Assembly: GCF_008364625.2 (NCBI RefSeq) | Contig: NZ_CP126604.1 | Coordinates: 1,116,001-1,180,000, forward strand | Direction of reading: 5' to 3' | DNA length: 64,000 nt | Source of the DNA: Enterobacter dykesii | GTDB lineage: Bacteria; Pseudomonadota; Gammaproteobacteria; Enterobacterales; Enterobacteriaceae | Shown here: piece after piece, positions 10,236 through 20,163 of the stretch | Layout of the letters: each line of letters starts with the position of its first letter | Numbering within the stretch: the first letter of the stretch is position 1 | Position numbers and translations under genes: made by a program | Notes under the pieces: model-generated | Told to the model about the DNA's origin: nothing | Seen by the model: only the letters and a program-made list of their open reading frames with translations | Databases searched by the model: none

Positions 10236-10934
10236 GTGCCCGAAATCAATCAACATGGTCAAACCGTTAACGATATCGTTCCCGACTGGAGAGGCGCGCG
10301 CGTATTAACCCGCACGCCGCTGTTCGGCCAGTATTGCCGCCTGGAGCCGCTGGATGCCGATCGCCACGCGGCCGATCTCTATGAGGCCTACGCGCTGGGC
10401 GACGAAAGCGACTGGACGTGGCTTGCCAGCACGCAGCCAGCGAGCGTGGAAGCCACCGCCCACTGGATCGTGGCTAAGGTTATGGACGATGAGCTGGTGC
10501 CGTTTGCCGTCATTGATTTACGCACCGAACGCGCGGTGGGGCTGGTGAGCTATATGGCTAACGAGCGGCTGCTGGGGTCGGTGGAGATCGGGCACGTGAC
10601 CTGGTCGCGCAGGATGAAAGGAACCCGGATGGGCACCGAAACGGTATGGCTGCTGCTGAAAAATGCGTTTGAGCACGGCTACCGGCGCGTCGAGTGGAAG
10701 TGCGATTCCATGAACGTTGCGTCGCGCAGCGCGGCGGAGCGGCTGGGGTTTGTCTGGGAAGGACGCCTGCGCCAGAAGCTGGTGCGCAAAGGGCGCAACC
10801 GCGACAGCGATATGCTTTCTATTATTGACGGCGAGTGGCCGCAGCGCGATGCCGAACTGCGCGCCTGGCTGGCGACGGAGAATTTTGACGGGGAAGGGCG
10901 GCAGATTAAGCGGCTTGAGTTGTTTCGGTTATAA
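10236..10934 (+). CDS. GNAT-family N-acetyltransferase, RimJ/RimL-like
   Basis: 232 residues from GTG 10236 (AGGGAG eight bases upstream); the frame to 10140 begins in a REP element and is rejected. The acetyl-CoA fold is seen as GSVEIGHVTWSRRMKGTRMGTETVWLLLKNAF, with the Arg/Gly-X-Gly region MKGTRMG as the pyrophosphate loop, followed by VEWKCDSMNVASRSAAERLGFVWEGRLRQ, typical of the RimJ/RimL branch. The acceptor (protein or small molecule) cannot be told. Stands alone; the convergent neighbour is 34 bases away. Confidence 0.85.
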   Translation: MPEINQHGQTVNDIVPDWRGARVLTRTPLFGQYCRLEPLDADRHAADLYEAYALGDESDWTWLASTQPASVEATAHWIVAKVMDDELVPFAVIDLRTERAVGLVSYMANERLLGSVEIGHVTWSRRMKGTRMGTETVWLLLKNAFEHGYRRVEWKCDSMNVASRSAAERLGFVWEGRLRQKLVRKGRNRDSDMLSIIDGEWPQRDAELRAWLATENFDGEGRQIKRLELFRL

Positions 10935-10967
10935 GTGTTTTATGTAGGGTACATCTGAAACGGTCGA

Positions 10968-12662
10968 TCAATCTGCGGAAATGGCAATTTCAATCAAATT
11001 GGTTTTTCCGGACTGTAGCCCCTGCATCACCGCCGTGGCGATATCCGCGGCCTGGGTCACCCGGCAGCAGCGGATACCCATCGCGGTGCCCAGCGACTGG
11101 AAATCAATTCGCGGGTTAATCAGATCCATCCCGATAAAACGACCCAGCTGTGTTGAACTGTAGCCCGGCTGTCCTTTCATGAAGTTTTTCAGGATGTTGT
11201 ACTCCAGGTTATTCATCACGATAAAGGTGACGGGCAGATTTTCGTGCGCCGCCGTCCAGAGCGCCTGCGGCGAGTACAGGGAGGCGCCGTCGCCAACCAG
11301 ACACACTACCGGCTCGCGCCCCATCCCCAGCGAGTGACCTACTGCTGCAGGCATTCCCCAGCCCAGACCGCCGCCGCGCATAAAGTAGTAGCGCGGGTGC
11401 TGCTGGTCGGAAATAAACCGGCGAACGTGTCTGGCCGTTGCAATCGCCTCGTCGACAATCGTTATGCCAGGCGGAACGGACTTTATCACCTCGTAGGCCG
11501 CGACCATCGGCGAAATTGCCGGGCGCAGCCGCTCGGCTGCCAGACGCTCTTCCTGCAGTTGCCACTCTTTTTCACGTTCAGCGCGTGCCGCTTTGAGCAG
11601 CCGCTGATGCGTCAATTTGCTTGCCACCCGGCGCTGCTCAAGCTTCGGCAACAGTTCCTTCAGGGAGAGCGTGATATCCCCCATCACCGAGAGGCGGGTG
11701 GCGTAGGTGCGTCCCAGCTCGTTCATATCCGCCGAGAGCTGATACACCGCGCAGGTTTCCGGAATGGCCTCGCCCTCGCTATACAGAATGGTAATCAGGC
11801 TTCTGCCGCCGATGATAAACACCGCATCGTAGGCATTAACGACGCTGGCGATTTCCTTTGCGGTGGTGGGCATATTGCCTCGCCAGAGCGCGTGCTGCGT
11901 GGGGAAGGGCAAATTCAACGGCCAGGAGGAGCCGTAGACGTGGGCGCCTAGCGCTTCAGCAAGCTGGACAATCTCCTGCGTCGAGCCGCTGGAGTGAACT
12001 TCATCCCCCGCCACAATCATGATCCTGCCGGGGGTAACCTGGCTCAACTCTTCGGCCAGTTCGTCCAGCGAGCCCGCCACGGTGTGGTAGTTCACTTTAG
12101 AGGCCGTTTGTATCCCGGCGTCGCTGAGCTCTTCCATGACGTTCATCGGAAGCGAAAGCAGAACCGGGCCGGCCGGAGGATAGCTGGCGGCGTGAAATGC
12201 GCGACGCACCAGCACCGGGAGCTGATCGGCGCTGGTGACCTCCTGCGCCCATTTCACCACCGGCGATCCAATGGAGACAATGTCATCATACAGGAGCGGG
12301 TCGCGCACGTAGTGCCGGGTATCCTGTTGCCCGACGGTGACAACCAGCGGCGTTTTCATGATCCGCGAATTAATGAGATTCCCCATCCCGTGTCCGAGAC
12401 CGCTGGCGGTATGCAAATTGATAAAACCGGTCTTGCCGGAGGCTTTCGCGTAACCGTCGGCAATGGCGACCACGCTGCTCTCCTGGAGTGCCAGAATATA
12501 GTGAATATTTTCATGGCGAAGAAGGGCATCAATGAGCGGAAGTTCGGTGGTGCCGGGGTTGCCAAAAATATATTCCACACCTTCACTCTCCAGCACTTCA
12601 AGGAGAATGTCGGCACCCGATCGCATATTTAAATCTGACAGGAACGTTAATGATTTAATCAT
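10968..12662 (-). CDS. ThDP-dependent 2-oxo-acid decarboxylase, benzoylformate decarboxylase-like
   Basis: 564 residues. The N-terminal half matches Pseudomonas benzoylformate decarboxylase: GNPGTTELP (34-42; the substrate Ser is Thr38 here), ThDP-activating Glu61 in LALQESSVV, catalytic His84 in INLHTASG, and the second active-site His257 in FPTQHALWRG. The ThDP motif is GDG 457-459 through NN 484-485. A 35-residue Glu/Arg-rich insert at about 345-380 lengthens the linker. Both catalytic His are kept, so it should decarboxylate an aromatic or branched 2-oxo acid to an aldehyde; substrate unknown. It follows the SDR gene at 12696 in the same direction, 33 bases away. ATG 12662 with GAGG upstream. 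Confidence 0.8.
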   Translation of the reverse strand: MIKSLTFLSDLNMRSGADILLEVLESEGVEYIFGNPGTTELPLIDALLRHENIHYILALQESSVVAIADGYAKASGKTGFINLHTASGLGHGMGNLINSRIMKTPLVVTVGQQDTRHYVRDPLLYDDIVSIGSPVVKWAQEVTSADQLPVLVRRAFHAASYPPAGPVLLSLPMNVMEELSDAGIQTASKVNYHTVAGSLDELAEELSQVTPGRIMIVAGDEVHSSGSTQEIVQLAEALGAHVYGSSWPLNLPFPTQHALWRGNMPTTAKEIASVVNAYDAVFIIGGRSLITILYSEGEAIPETCAVYQLSADMNELGRTYATRLSVMGDITLSLKELLPKLEQRRVASKLTHQRLLKAARAEREKEWQLQEERLAAERLRPAISPMVAAYEVIKSVPPGITIVDEAIATARHVRRFISDQQHPRYYFMRGGGLGWGMPAAVGHSLGMGREPVVCLVGDGASLYSPQALWTAAHENLPVTFIVMNNLEYNILKNFMKGQPGYSSTQLGRFIGMDLINPRIDFQSLGTAMGIRCCRVTQAADIATAVMQGLQSGKTNLIEIAISAD

Positions 12663-12695
12663 AATGACACCTCATCCAGCGTTATTTAACTCATG

Positions 12696-13436
12696 CTAAA
12701 ATTCTTCCTGCGTAGGACGGACAATTATTTCATTTACATCAACGTCGCCAGGCTGTTCGATAGCAAATAATACGGCTCTGGCAATCGACTCTGCCGGAAT
12801 AGCCTGCTTATAAAATTCATGCAGGAACTGTTTGCTCGGGGCATCAGAGCTGCCAAACTGCAGTTCGCTTTCGACGGCACCGGGGGAAATAAGCGTCGTG
12901 CGGATGGTTTTACCTGCCTCCTGACGTAAGCCTTCACTCAGGGCGCGGACGGCGAATTTCGTGGCGCTATACACCACGCCGCCAGGGGCAAGGACCTTGA
13001 TACCCGCCACGGAGGCCACGTTAATAAAATGTCCGCTCCTCTGACGCTGGAATACAGGGAATGCCGCTGCGATACCGTACAGCACGCCTTTAATATTGGT
13101 ATCGATCATCCGGTCCCACTCGTCGGTTTTCAGCTCGCTGAGGGGGGCAATCGCCATAAAGCCCGCGTTGTTGATCAGAACATCCACGCGCTGGTAGGCG
13201 GCAACGGCAGCGTCAATCGCGCGCTGAACCTCGTCCTGTCGGGTCACGTCCGCCTTCACGGCAATCGCCCGGCCGCCCTGCTGAATAATGCGATCCACCA
13301 GGGCGTTAATTCTCTCCAGACGACGGGCAACCAGCACCAGGGAAAAAGGTTTATTTGCCAGATGAAGGGCAATGGCCTCACCAATACCGCTGCTGGCACC
13401 GGTGATAACAACAACTTTGTTTGCACTATTATTCAT
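12696..13436 (-). CDS. Short-chain dehydrogenase/reductase paired with the decarboxylase
   Basis: 246 residues, classical [11 protein letters not shown] 12-19, NNAG 89-92, catalytic Ser142, Tyr156 and Lys160 ([13 protein letters not shown]). Arg38-Arg39 after the second strand (VARRLERI) suggest NADP(H). It resembles the YdfG-type NADP-dependent oxidoreductases. First gene of a two-gene unit with the benzoylformate-decarboxylase-like enzyme, so reduction of the product aldehyde or acyloin is a reasonable inference. Its AT-rich upstream region (13437-13709) contains no gene. Confidence 0.85.
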   Translation of the reverse strand: MNNSANKVVVITGASSGIGEAIALHLANKPFSLVLVARRLERINALVDRIIQQGGRAIAVKADVTRQDEVQRAIDAAVAAYQRVDVLINNAGFMAIAPLSELKTDEWDRMIDTNIKGVLYGIAAAFPVFQRQRSGHFINVASVAGIKVLAPGGVVYSATKFAVRALSEGLRQEAGKTIRTTLISPGAVESELQFGSSDAPSKQFLHEFYKQAIPAESIARAVLFAIEQPGDVDVNEIIVRPTQEEF

Positions 13437-13676
13437 GATCTTATCTCGCCGTTGAGTGATGCAAAAATAAAGGCAGGGGAGAATTAAAGAATAATGACGC
13501 TTTCTTTAATTTCAGGTTTGAATATATTGTATATTACTAATGGAAAGATATTCAGTTAAACTTAGTTGAATTGCGGGGACAGTGTCAACAGACTTTTAAA
13601 TAAACAAAATAATTGCAGGGTAATATTTATTTCTTATAGGTATCGAAAAATATTATCGTAATGAAGAGATGTATTG

Positions 13677-13702
13677 AAAACCCTCTCGTTTTACGGAGAG
13701 GG
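13677..13702 (-). terminator. Terminator of the betIBA operon
   Basis: Read on the minus strand, CCCTCTC and GAGAGGG form a seven-base-pair stem followed by TTTT, eight bases past the betA stop codon. The rest of 13437-13676 is AT-rich and presumably holds the promoter of the SDR gene. Confidence 0.8.
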
Positions 13703-13709
13703 CAGAATA

Positions 13710-15389
13710 TTAAACGTTCTGTAATGCCTGACGAACCGGCGCCCCGTTCGCCACATAATACGCCGCCGTGCTCTTCGCCAGGGGCTCGCGCCCGCGGATC
13801 GCGTCGGCAATTTTTTCGCCAATCATAATAGTGGTCGCGTTCAGGTTGCCGGTGATGATCTGCGGCATGATCGACGCATCCACCACGCGCAGCCCTTCCA
13901 GCCCGTGAACGCGGCCTTCGCCGTCGACCACCGCCATCTCGTCATAGCCCATTTTGCAGGTGCCGCACGGGTGGAAGGCGGTTTCCGCGTGGTTACGCAC
14001 GAACTCGTCCAGCTGCTCGTCGGTCTGGCATTCGACGCCCGGGCTGATTTCGCGACCGCGATATTTGTCCAGCGCGGGCTGGTGCATGATCTCGCGGGTG
14101 ATGCGGATAGCGTCGCGGAACTCCTGCCAGTCCTGCTCGTGGGACATATAGTTGAACAGGATCGCCGGATGCTGGTGCGGATCGCGGGACTTAATCCGCA
14201 CGTGCCCACGGCTCGGGGAGCGCATGGAGCCAACGTGGCACTGGAAGCCGTGCTCTTTAACCGCGTTCGAGCCGTTGTAGTTAATCGCTACCGGCAGGAA
14301 GTGGTACTGAATGTTCGGCCACTCGAACTCTTCGCGGCTGCGGATAAAACCGCCCGCTTCGAAGTGGTTGCTCGCGCCCACGCCGGTGCCGCCAAACAGC
14401 CACTCGGCGCCAATCTTCGGCTGGTTCCACCACTGCAGGGCGGGGTAGAGGGAGACCGGCTCTTTGCACTCGTACTGGAGGTACATCTCCAGGTGATCCT
14501 GCAGGTTTTCGCCCACGCCGGGCAGGTCGTGCACCAGCGGAATATCGAACTGCTTCAGCAGCTCCGCGTTGCCCACGCCGGAACGCTGGAGGATCTGCGG
14601 GGAGGCAATCGCGCCTGCGCACAGCAGCACCTCTTTATTCGCCGTCGCTCTGGACGGGATGGTGCTTTCGCCCTCCAGCCACTCGACGCCCACCGCGCGC
14701 TTGCCGTCAAAAATAATATGATCGGTCATGGCGTGGGTGCGGATGGTCAGGTTCGGGCGCTTTTTAGCCTGGTCCAGATAGCCGCGCGCGGTGCTGGCGC
14801 GTCGGCCCTGCGGCGTGACCGTGCGGTCCATCGGGCCGAAGCCCTCCTGCTGATAGCCGTTGAGATCGTCGGTGCGCGGGTAGCCCGCCTGCACGCCCGC
14901 CTCCACCATCGCCTCAAACAGCGGGTTCACGCCCGGTTTCGAAGTGGTGACGCTCACCGGACCGTCGCCGCCGTGATAGTCGTTCGGCCCCACGTCGCGC
15001 GTCTCCGCCTTGCGGTAGTAGGGCAGGCAGTTGAGGTAGCTCCAGTGCTCAAGGCCAGATTCTTTGGCCCAGTTGTCGAGATCCATCGCGTTACCGCGGA
15101 TGTAGCACATGCCGTTGATCAGCGACGAGCCGCCCAGCCCTTTGCCGCGTCCGCACTCCATGCGGCGGTTGTTCATGTACGGCTCTGGCTCGGTTTCATA
15201 CGCCCAGTTGTAGCGCTTGCCCTGCAGCGGAAACGCCAGCGCGGCGGGCATCTGGGTGCGGAAGTCAAAGCGGTAGTCCGGCCCGCCCGCTTCAAGCAGC
15301 AGGACGGTGGTGTTCGGATCTTCAGTCAGTCGCGTTGCCAGTACGTTGCCGGCAGAGCCGGCCCCGATAATGATGTAGTCAAATTGCAA
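13710..15389 (-). CDS. betA: Choline dehydrogenase
   Basis: 559 residues, nearly identical in register to E. coli BetA. Membrane-associated FAD enzyme of the GMC family that oxidises choline to betaine aldehyde. FAD-binding [15 protein letters not shown] at the N-terminus, [14 protein letters not shown], and the active-site HPCGTCKMG near the C-terminus. The start must be TTG at 15389: the E. coli N-terminus QFDYIII begins right after it and GGAGG lies five bases upstream; the upstream ATG at 15434 lies inside betB. Third gene of betIBA, 13 bases after betB. Confidence 0.96.
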   Translation of the reverse strand: MQFDYIIIGAGSAGNVLATRLTEDPNTTVLLLEAGGPDYRFDFRTQMPAALAFPLQGKRYNWAYETEPEPYMNNRRMECGRGKGLGGSSLINGMCYIRGNAMDLDNWAKESGLEHWSYLNCLPYYRKAETRDVGPNDYHGGDGPVSVTTSKPGVNPLFEAMVEAGVQAGYPRTDDLNGYQQEGFGPMDRTVTPQGRRASTARGYLDQAKKRPNLTIRTHAMTDHIIFDGKRAVGVEWLEGESTIPSRATANKEVLLCAGAIASPQILQRSGVGNAELLKQFDIPLVHDLPGVGENLQDHLEMYLQYECKEPVSLYPALQWWNQPKIGAEWLFGGTGVGASNHFEAGGFIRSREEFEWPNIQYHFLPVAINYNGSNAVKEHGFQCHVGSMRSPSRGHVRIKSRDPHQHPAILFNYMSHEQDWQEFRDAIRITREIMHQPALDKYRGREISPGVECQTDEQLDEFVRNHAETAFHPCGTCKMGYDEMAVVDGEGRVHGLEGLRVVDASIMPQIITGNLNATTIMIGEKIADAIRGREPLAKSTAAYYVANGAPVRQALQNV

Positions 15390-15402
15390 ATAAACCTCCC
15401 GG

Positions 15403-16875
15403 TTAAAATATGGACTGGAATTTACCCATCTCAACCTGGATGGACTTCACCTGGGTGTAGCTCTGCAGCGTCATCACGCCGTTCTCGCGGCCAATGCCGG
15501 AGTGTTTGTAGCCGCCGACCGGCATCTCTGCGGCGGATTCACCCCAGGTGTTGATCCAGCAGATGCCCGCTTCGAGCTGATGAATGGCGCCGTGCGCGCG
15601 GTTCAGGTCGACAGTGACGATGCCCGCCGCCAGACCGTAGTCGGTATCGTTGGCGCGGCGAATGGCTTCTTCTTCGCTTTCATAGGTGAGGATGGACATC
15701 ACCGGGCCGAAGATCTCTTCGCGCACGATGGTCATCTCGTCGGTGCAGTCGGTGAACACGGTCGGGGCCACCCACGCGCCGTTATCGAAGCCTTCGCCCT
15801 TCAGCACGTCGCCGCCGCACAGCACGCGCGCGCCTTCCTCTTTGCCTTTAGCGATGTAGCGCAGCACGCTGTCGCGATGCGGGAAGCTGACCATCGGACC
15901 GAAGTTGGTGTTTTCATCGAACAGATCGCCCGCGCGGATGCGGCCCACGCGCTCAACGATTTTCTGCTCAAACGCGGCCTTGAATTTCGCGGGTACGAAC
16001 ACGCGGGTGCCGTTGGTGCACACCTGGCCGGAGCTGAAGAAGTTCGCCATCATGGCGATGTCTGCCGCGAGATCGAGATCCGCGTCGTCGAAAATAATCA
16101 GCGGGGATTTGCCGCCCAGCTCCATCGTCACCTCTTTCAGGGACGAGGCCGCCGAGTTGGCCATCACCTTCTTGCCGCTGGCGACGCCGCCGGTGAAGGA
16201 GACTTTAGCGATGCCCGGATGTTCGGTGAGGTACTGGCCGGTCTCCGCGCCCACGCCCGGCAGGACGTTAAACACGCCGTCCGGCAGGCCCGCTTCGGTG
16301 TAGATCTCCGCAAGCTTCAGGGCGGTGAGCGGCGTCACTTCGCTCGGCTTGAAGATCATTGCGTTGCCCGCCGCCAGCGCCGGGGCGGATTTCCACAAGG
16401 CGATCTGGATCGGGTAGTTCCACGCGCCGATGCCCGCCACCACGCCCAGCGGCTCGCGGCGGGTGTAGACGAACGAGGTCTCACGCAGCGGGATCTGGCT
16501 GCCTTCCAGCGCCGGGATCAGCCCCGCGTAGTACTCCAGCACGTCCGCGCCGGTGACAATATCGACGGTGGAGGTTTCGGAATACGCTTTACCGGTGTCG
16601 AGGGTTTCCAGCTTCGCCAGCTCATCGTTGCGCTCGCGCAGGATATCAACGGCGCGACGCAGAATGCGCGAGCGCTCCATGGCGGTCATCGCCGCCCAGA
16701 CTTTTTGCCCGCGCGTTGCGCTTTCTACGGCGCGATCGACATCTTCGCGCCCGGCGGCCTGTACGCTCGCCAGGACTTCACCGTTGGCCGGGTTGATGGT
16801 CTCGAAGGTGCGACCGCTGGTGGCGGAGGTATAACCACCATTGATATAAAGCTGCTGTTCTGCCATTCGGGACAT
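15403..16875 (-). CDS. betB: Betaine aldehyde dehydrogenase
   Basis: 490 residues, same length as E. coli BetB. NAD(P)-dependent oxidation of betaine aldehyde to glycine betaine, the osmoprotectant. Shows the ALDH motifs MELGGKSP (general base Glu) and [12 protein letters not shown] (nucleophilic Cys), the cofactor loop [12 protein letters not shown], and the C-terminal [13 protein letters not shown]. Sits between betI (13-base gap) and betA (13-base gap) in one operon. A long open frame on the opposite strand (15502-16914) is a shadow of its G/C-rich codons. Confidence 0.97.
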   Translation of the reverse strand: MSRMAEQQLYINGGYTSATSGRTFETINPANGEVLASVQAAGREDVDRAVESATRGQKVWAAMTAMERSRILRRAVDILRERNDELAKLETLDTGKAYSETSTVDIVTGADVLEYYAGLIPALEGSQIPLRETSFVYTRREPLGVVAGIGAWNYPIQIALWKSAPALAAGNAMIFKPSEVTPLTALKLAEIYTEAGLPDGVFNVLPGVGAETGQYLTEHPGIAKVSFTGGVASGKKVMANSAASSLKEVTMELGGKSPLIIFDDADLDLAADIAMMANFFSSGQVCTNGTRVFVPAKFKAAFEQKIVERVGRIRAGDLFDENTNFGPMVSFPHRDSVLRYIAKGKEEGARVLCGGDVLKGEGFDNGAWVAPTVFTDCTDEMTIVREEIFGPVMSILTYESEEEAIRRANDTDYGLAAGIVTVDLNRAHGAIHQLEAGICWINTWGESAAEMPVGGYKHSGIGRENGVMTLQSYTQVKSIQVEMGKFQSIF

Positions 16876-16888
16876 AAATTCTCCTCGG

Positions 16889-17476
16889 TTATTCGGTCGG
16901 TAAATGCTGGCTGATGAAGTGGCTGGTGAGCGACTGCGCCAGGGTCTTATCCAGCGGCTTGCCGCTCAGCGCGGCGCGTAGCCACAGCCCGTCGATCAGC
17001 GCCGCCAGGCCATAGCCCGCCTCTTCGGCCTGCTCGCGCGGCAGCTCACGGCGGAACTCGTACACCAGGTTTGACAATAAACGACGGCTGCTCACCTGCT
17101 GCAGGCGGTAGAGCATCGGCTGGTGCATGCTGCTCGCCCAGAAGGCCAGCCAGGCCTTCATTGCCGCTCCGCTGGTCTGGGTTTCATCAAAATTGCCGCC
17201 CACAATTGCCTGCAGGCGCTGCTCCGCGCTGGCGTCCGGCAGGGCGCGTAAGCGGCTCAAAACCGCGTCGCGCAGCTGGCCAGTGATGTCGCGCATGGTT
17301 GCTTCCAGCAGACCGTTTTTGTCTTTGAAGTAGTGACTGATGATCCCCGTGGAAACGCCCGCCCGACGGGCGATCTGCGCGATCGTCGCGTCATGCATTC
17401 CCACTTCATTTATTGCTTCCAGCGTGGCGTCGATAAGCTGCCTGCGCCGGATCGGCTGCATCCCCACTTTGGGCAT
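16889..17476 (-). CDS. betI: TetR-family choline-responsive repressor
   Basis: 195 residues from ATG 17476, which matches the E. coli BetI N-terminus ([19 protein letters not shown]) and has GGAG eight bases upstream; the frame extends six codons further. TetR helix-turn-helix at about residues 26-50 ([21 protein letters not shown]). BetI represses the divergent betT and betIBA promoters and is released by choline. First gene of the operon. Confidence 0.96.
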   Translation of the reverse strand: MPKVGMQPIRRRQLIDATLEAINEVGMHDATIAQIARRAGVSTGIISHYFKDKNGLLEATMRDITGQLRDAVLSRLRALPDASAEQRLQAIVGGNFDETQTSGAAMKAWLAFWASSMHQPMLYRLQQVSSRRLLSNLVYEFRRELPREQAEEAGYGLAALIDGLWLRAALSGKPLDKTLAQSLTSHFISQHLPTE

Positions 17477-17604
17477 TGTTGCCACTCCATTCATCAGCGT
17501 TGGTTATACATTAAAGCGGTTTTTGATTGGACGTTCAATATAAAATGTGTCTTAATTGTTGCGGATTTGGATTTTAATAGTTACAAAAACAGTGGGGATA
17601 CTGG
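17477..17604. promoter_or_regulatory. Divergent betI-betT promoter region
   Basis: 128 AT-rich bases between divergent betI and betT. In E. coli this region holds both promoters, the BetI operator and the ArcA site. ATT-rich tracts around 17510-17580 (GGACGTTCAATATAAAATG) fit an operator/promoter, but I cannot place the BetI site to the base. Confidence 0.5.
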
Positions 17605-19638
17605 ATGACAGACCTTTCACAAGACAGAGAAAAAGACAAAATCAACCCGGTCGTTTTTTATACCTCCGCCGGGCTGATTTTGTTGTTTTCCCTGACGACG
17701 ATCTTCTTTCGTGATTTTTCTGCCGAGTGGATTGGGCGCACCCTGAACTGGGTGTCGAAGACCTTCGGCTGGTACTATCTGCTGGCCGCGACGCTCTATA
17801 TTGTCTTCGTGGTCTGCATTGCCTGCTCGCGCTTCGGGTCGGTAAAGCTCGGGCCTGAGCAGTCCAAGCCCGAGTTCAGCCTGCTGAGCTGGGCCGCGAT
17901 GCTGTTTGCCGCAGGCATCGGCATCGACCTGATGTTCTTCTCCGTGGCGGAACCGGTCACGCAGTATATGCAGCCGCCGGAAGGGGCAGGGCAGACGATG
18001 GAGGCCGCGCGCCAGGCGATGGTCTGGACGCTGTTCCACTACGGCCTGACGGGCTGGTCGATGTACGCCCTGATGGGCATGGCGCTCGGATACTTTAGCT
18101 ATCGTTATAATTTGCCCCTCACCATCCGCTCCGCCCTGTATCCGATCTTCGGTAAAAAGATTAACGGCCCGATTGGCCACAGCGTCGATATCGCGGCGGT
18201 GATCGGCACCATTTTCGGCATCGCGACGACGCTCGGGATTGGCGTGGTGCAGCTCAACTACGGGCTGAGCGTGCTGTTTGATATCCCGGATTCGATGGCG
18301 GCGAAAGCGGCGCTGATTGCGCTCTCCGTCATTATCGCCACTATCTCGGTGACGTCGGGCGTCGATAAAGGCATCCGCGTGCTCTCCGAGCTGAACGTGG
18401 CGCTGGCGCTGGGCCTGATCCTGTTCGTGCTGTTTATGGGCGATACCTCTTTCCTGCTCAATGCGTTAGTGCTCAACGTGGGCGACTACGTAAACCGCTT
18501 TATGGGCATGACGCTGAACAGCTTCGCCTTCGACCGTCCGGTGGAGTGGATGAACAACTGGACGCTGTTCTTCTGGGCGTGGTGGGTGGCGTGGTCGCCG
18601 TTTGTCGGCCTGTTCCTGGCGCGTATTTCGCGTGGCCGCACCATCCGCCAGTTCGTGATGGGCACGCTGATTATCCCGTTCACCTTTACCCTGCTGTGGC
18701 TGTCGATTTTCGGCAACAGCGCGCTGCATGAGATCATCCACGGCAACGCGACTTTCGCGCAGGAAGCGATGTCGCACCCGGAGCGCGGCTTCTACAGCCT
18801 GCTGGCGCAGTACCCGGCGTTTACCTTTAGCGCCTCCGTTGCGACTATCACCGGCCTGCTGTTCTACGTCACCTCGGCGGATTCCGGCGCGCTGGTGCTG
18901 GGCAACTTCACTTCGAAGCTGAAGGACATCAACAGCGATGCGCCGAACTGGCTGCGCATCTTCTGGTCCGTCGCCATCGGCCTGCTGACGCTCGGTATGC
19001 TGATGACCAACGGCATTTCGGCGCTGCAGAACACCACGGTGATCATGGGCCTGCCGTTCAGCTTCGTCATCTTCTTCGTGATGGTCGGGCTGTATAAATC
19101 CCTCAAGGTGGAAGACTACCGCCGCGTCAGCGCCAGCCGCGACACCGCGCCGCGTCCGATGGGCGCGCAGGACAGGCTGAGCTGGAAGAAACGTCTCTCG
19201 CGCCTGATGAATTACCCGGGCACGCGCTACACCAAACAGATGATGGAGACGGTCTGCTTCCCGGCAATGGAAGAGGTTGCGCAGGAGCTGAAGCTGCGTG
19301 GCGCCTACGTGGAGCTGAAAAACCTGCCGCCGGAGGAGGGCGAGACCCTGGGGCACCTGGATCTGCTGGTACACATGGGCGACGAGCAGAACTTTGTCTA
19401 CCAGATCTGGCCGCAACAGTACTCGGTGCCTGGCTTTACCTACCGGGCGCGCAGCGGGAAGTCGACCTACTACCGGCTGGAGACCTTCCTGCTGGAAGGA
19501 AGCCAGGGGAATGATTTGATGGATTACAGCAAAGAGCAGGTGATTACGGACATTCTGGACCAGTATGAACGGCACCTGAACTTTATCCATCTGCACAGGG
19601 AAGCGCCGGGGAATAGCGTGATGTTCCCTGATATCTAA
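17605..19638 (+). CDS. betT: Proton-driven high-affinity choline transporter (BCCT family)
   Basis: 677 residues, the E. coli BetT length. Twelve membrane helices in residues 15-500, with the BCCT signature region NNWTLFFWAWWVAWSPFVGLFLARISRGRTIR, and a long cytoplasmic C-terminal tail (about 500-677) that in BetT takes part in osmotic activation. It imports choline for BetA/BetB. Divergent from betI, which represses it. Confidence 0.96.
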   Translation: MTDLSQDREKDKINPVVFYTSAGLILLFSLTTIFFRDFSAEWIGRTLNWVSKTFGWYYLLAATLYIVFVVCIACSRFGSVKLGPEQSKPEFSLLSWAAMLFAAGIGIDLMFFSVAEPVTQYMQPPEGAGQTMEAARQAMVWTLFHYGLTGWSMYALMGMALGYFSYRYNLPLTIRSALYPIFGKKINGPIGHSVDIAAVIGTIFGIATTLGIGVVQLNYGLSVLFDIPDSMAAKAALIALSVIIATISVTSGVDKGIRVLSELNVALALGLILFVLFMGDTSFLLNALVLNVGDYVNRFMGMTLNSFAFDRPVEWMNNWTLFFWAWWVAWSPFVGLFLARISRGRTIRQFVMGTLIIPFTFTLLWLSIFGNSALHEIIHGNATFAQEAMSHPERGFYSLLAQYPAFTFSASVATITGLLFYVTSADSGALVLGNFTSKLKDINSDAPNWLRIFWSVAIGLLTLGMLMTNGISALQNTTVIMGLPFSFVIFFVMVGLYKSLKVEDYRRVSASRDTAPRPMGAQDRLSWKKRLSRLMNYPGTRYTKQMMETVCFPAMEEVAQELKLRGAYVELKNLPPEEGETLGHLDLLVHMGDEQNFVYQIWPQQYSVPGFTYRARSGKSTYYRLETFLLEGSQGNDLMDYSKEQVITDILDQYERHLNFIHLHREAPGNSVMFPDI

Positions 19639-19660
19639 ATGGATTCTTAAAAAACAATAA

Positions 19661-19680
19661 ACCTGTATATAAATACAGTT
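19661..19680. promoter_or_regulatory. LexA (SOS) box upstream of toxin-antitoxin pair
   Basis: ACCTGTATATAAATACAGTT contains CTGT-N8-ACAG with an all-A/T core, close to the consensus TACTGTATATATATACAGTA. It overlaps a plausible -10 (TATATA/TATAAA) with TTCTTA upstream, so LexA would block the promoter. It lies 23 bases past the betT stop and 96 bases before the toxin ATG, pointing the same way. The match is seen directly; LexA control is inferred. Confidence 0.75.
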
Positions 19681-19714
19681 ATTCAGTGCGATATTACTCA
19701 TGGAAGAGTCATAT

Positions 19715-19757
19715 TGCAGCAAAAGTCTGATGCTGACGCATTGAGGCTTTTGCTGCA
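19715..19757. promoter_or_regulatory. 11-bp inverted repeat in front of toxin gene
   Basis: TGCAGCAAAAG (19715-19725) and its exact reverse complement CTTTTGCTGCA (19747-19757) flank a 21-base spacer, ending 18 bases before the toxin start. Likely operator half-sites for the HTH antitoxin, or a leader hairpin; no T-run follows, so a terminator is less likely. Confidence 0.5.
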
Positions 19758-19775
19758 TCAGGGAAGGTATGATGC

Positions 19776-20123
19776 ATGAGCCACGCGATAGAATTTATCG
19801 AAACATCACTTTTTACCCGACAATTCAAAAGCATTGCTACGGATGATGAATTAAGGGATCTCCAAAAGGAACTCATTGCCTGGCCTCATAAAGGCGATTT
19901 GATCCAGCATACAGGCGGGCTACGTAAAATAAGAATGGCTGTTGGCTCAAAGGGAAAAAGCGGCGGGGCCAGAGTCATATACTTTCTGGCTACTGAAGAG
20001 GTGATTTTTTTCCTTATGGCCTATCCAAAAAGCATGAAGGACAGCCTGACCGATGTAGAGAAAGCCGAACTCAAAAAACTCACGTCTGTTCTCATCAATA
20101 GCGCTTCCAGTTCCATCAATTAA
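19776..20123 (+). CDS. HigB2-like RelE-family toxin
   Basis: 115 residues. Matches Vibrio HigB2-type toxins: FIETSLFTRQFKSIATDDELRDLQKELIAWPHKGDLIQHTGGLRKIRMAV, then GKSGGARVIYFLATEEVIFFLMAYPKS, with the central GGLRKIR and GGARVIYF strands typical of this RelE subfamily. Expected to cleave ribosome-bound mRNA. First gene of a pair with the antitoxin 40 bases downstream, behind a LexA box. The C-terminal Ser-rich tail (INSASSSIN) is unusual. Name left blank because a higB is already present at 884. Confidence 0.88.
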   Translation: MSHAIEFIETSLFTRQFKSIATDDELRDLQKELIAWPHKGDLIQHTGGLRKIRMAVGSKGKSGGARVIYFLATEEVIFFLMAYPKSMKDSLTDVEKAELKKLTSVLINSASSSIN

Positions 20124-20163
20124 AGGTGTACTATGTACTCCATCAGGCAACAAGGGGCAGGCA

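Noticed and set aside
13905-15554. 549-codon open frame on the plus strand opposite betA
   Set aside because: Low-complexity His/Arg/Ala/Val-rich product with no family resemblance; mirror of strongly conserved betA codons.
15502-16914. 470-codon open frame on the plus strand opposite betB
   Set aside because: Shadow of G/C-rich third positions; betB is conserved along its whole length.
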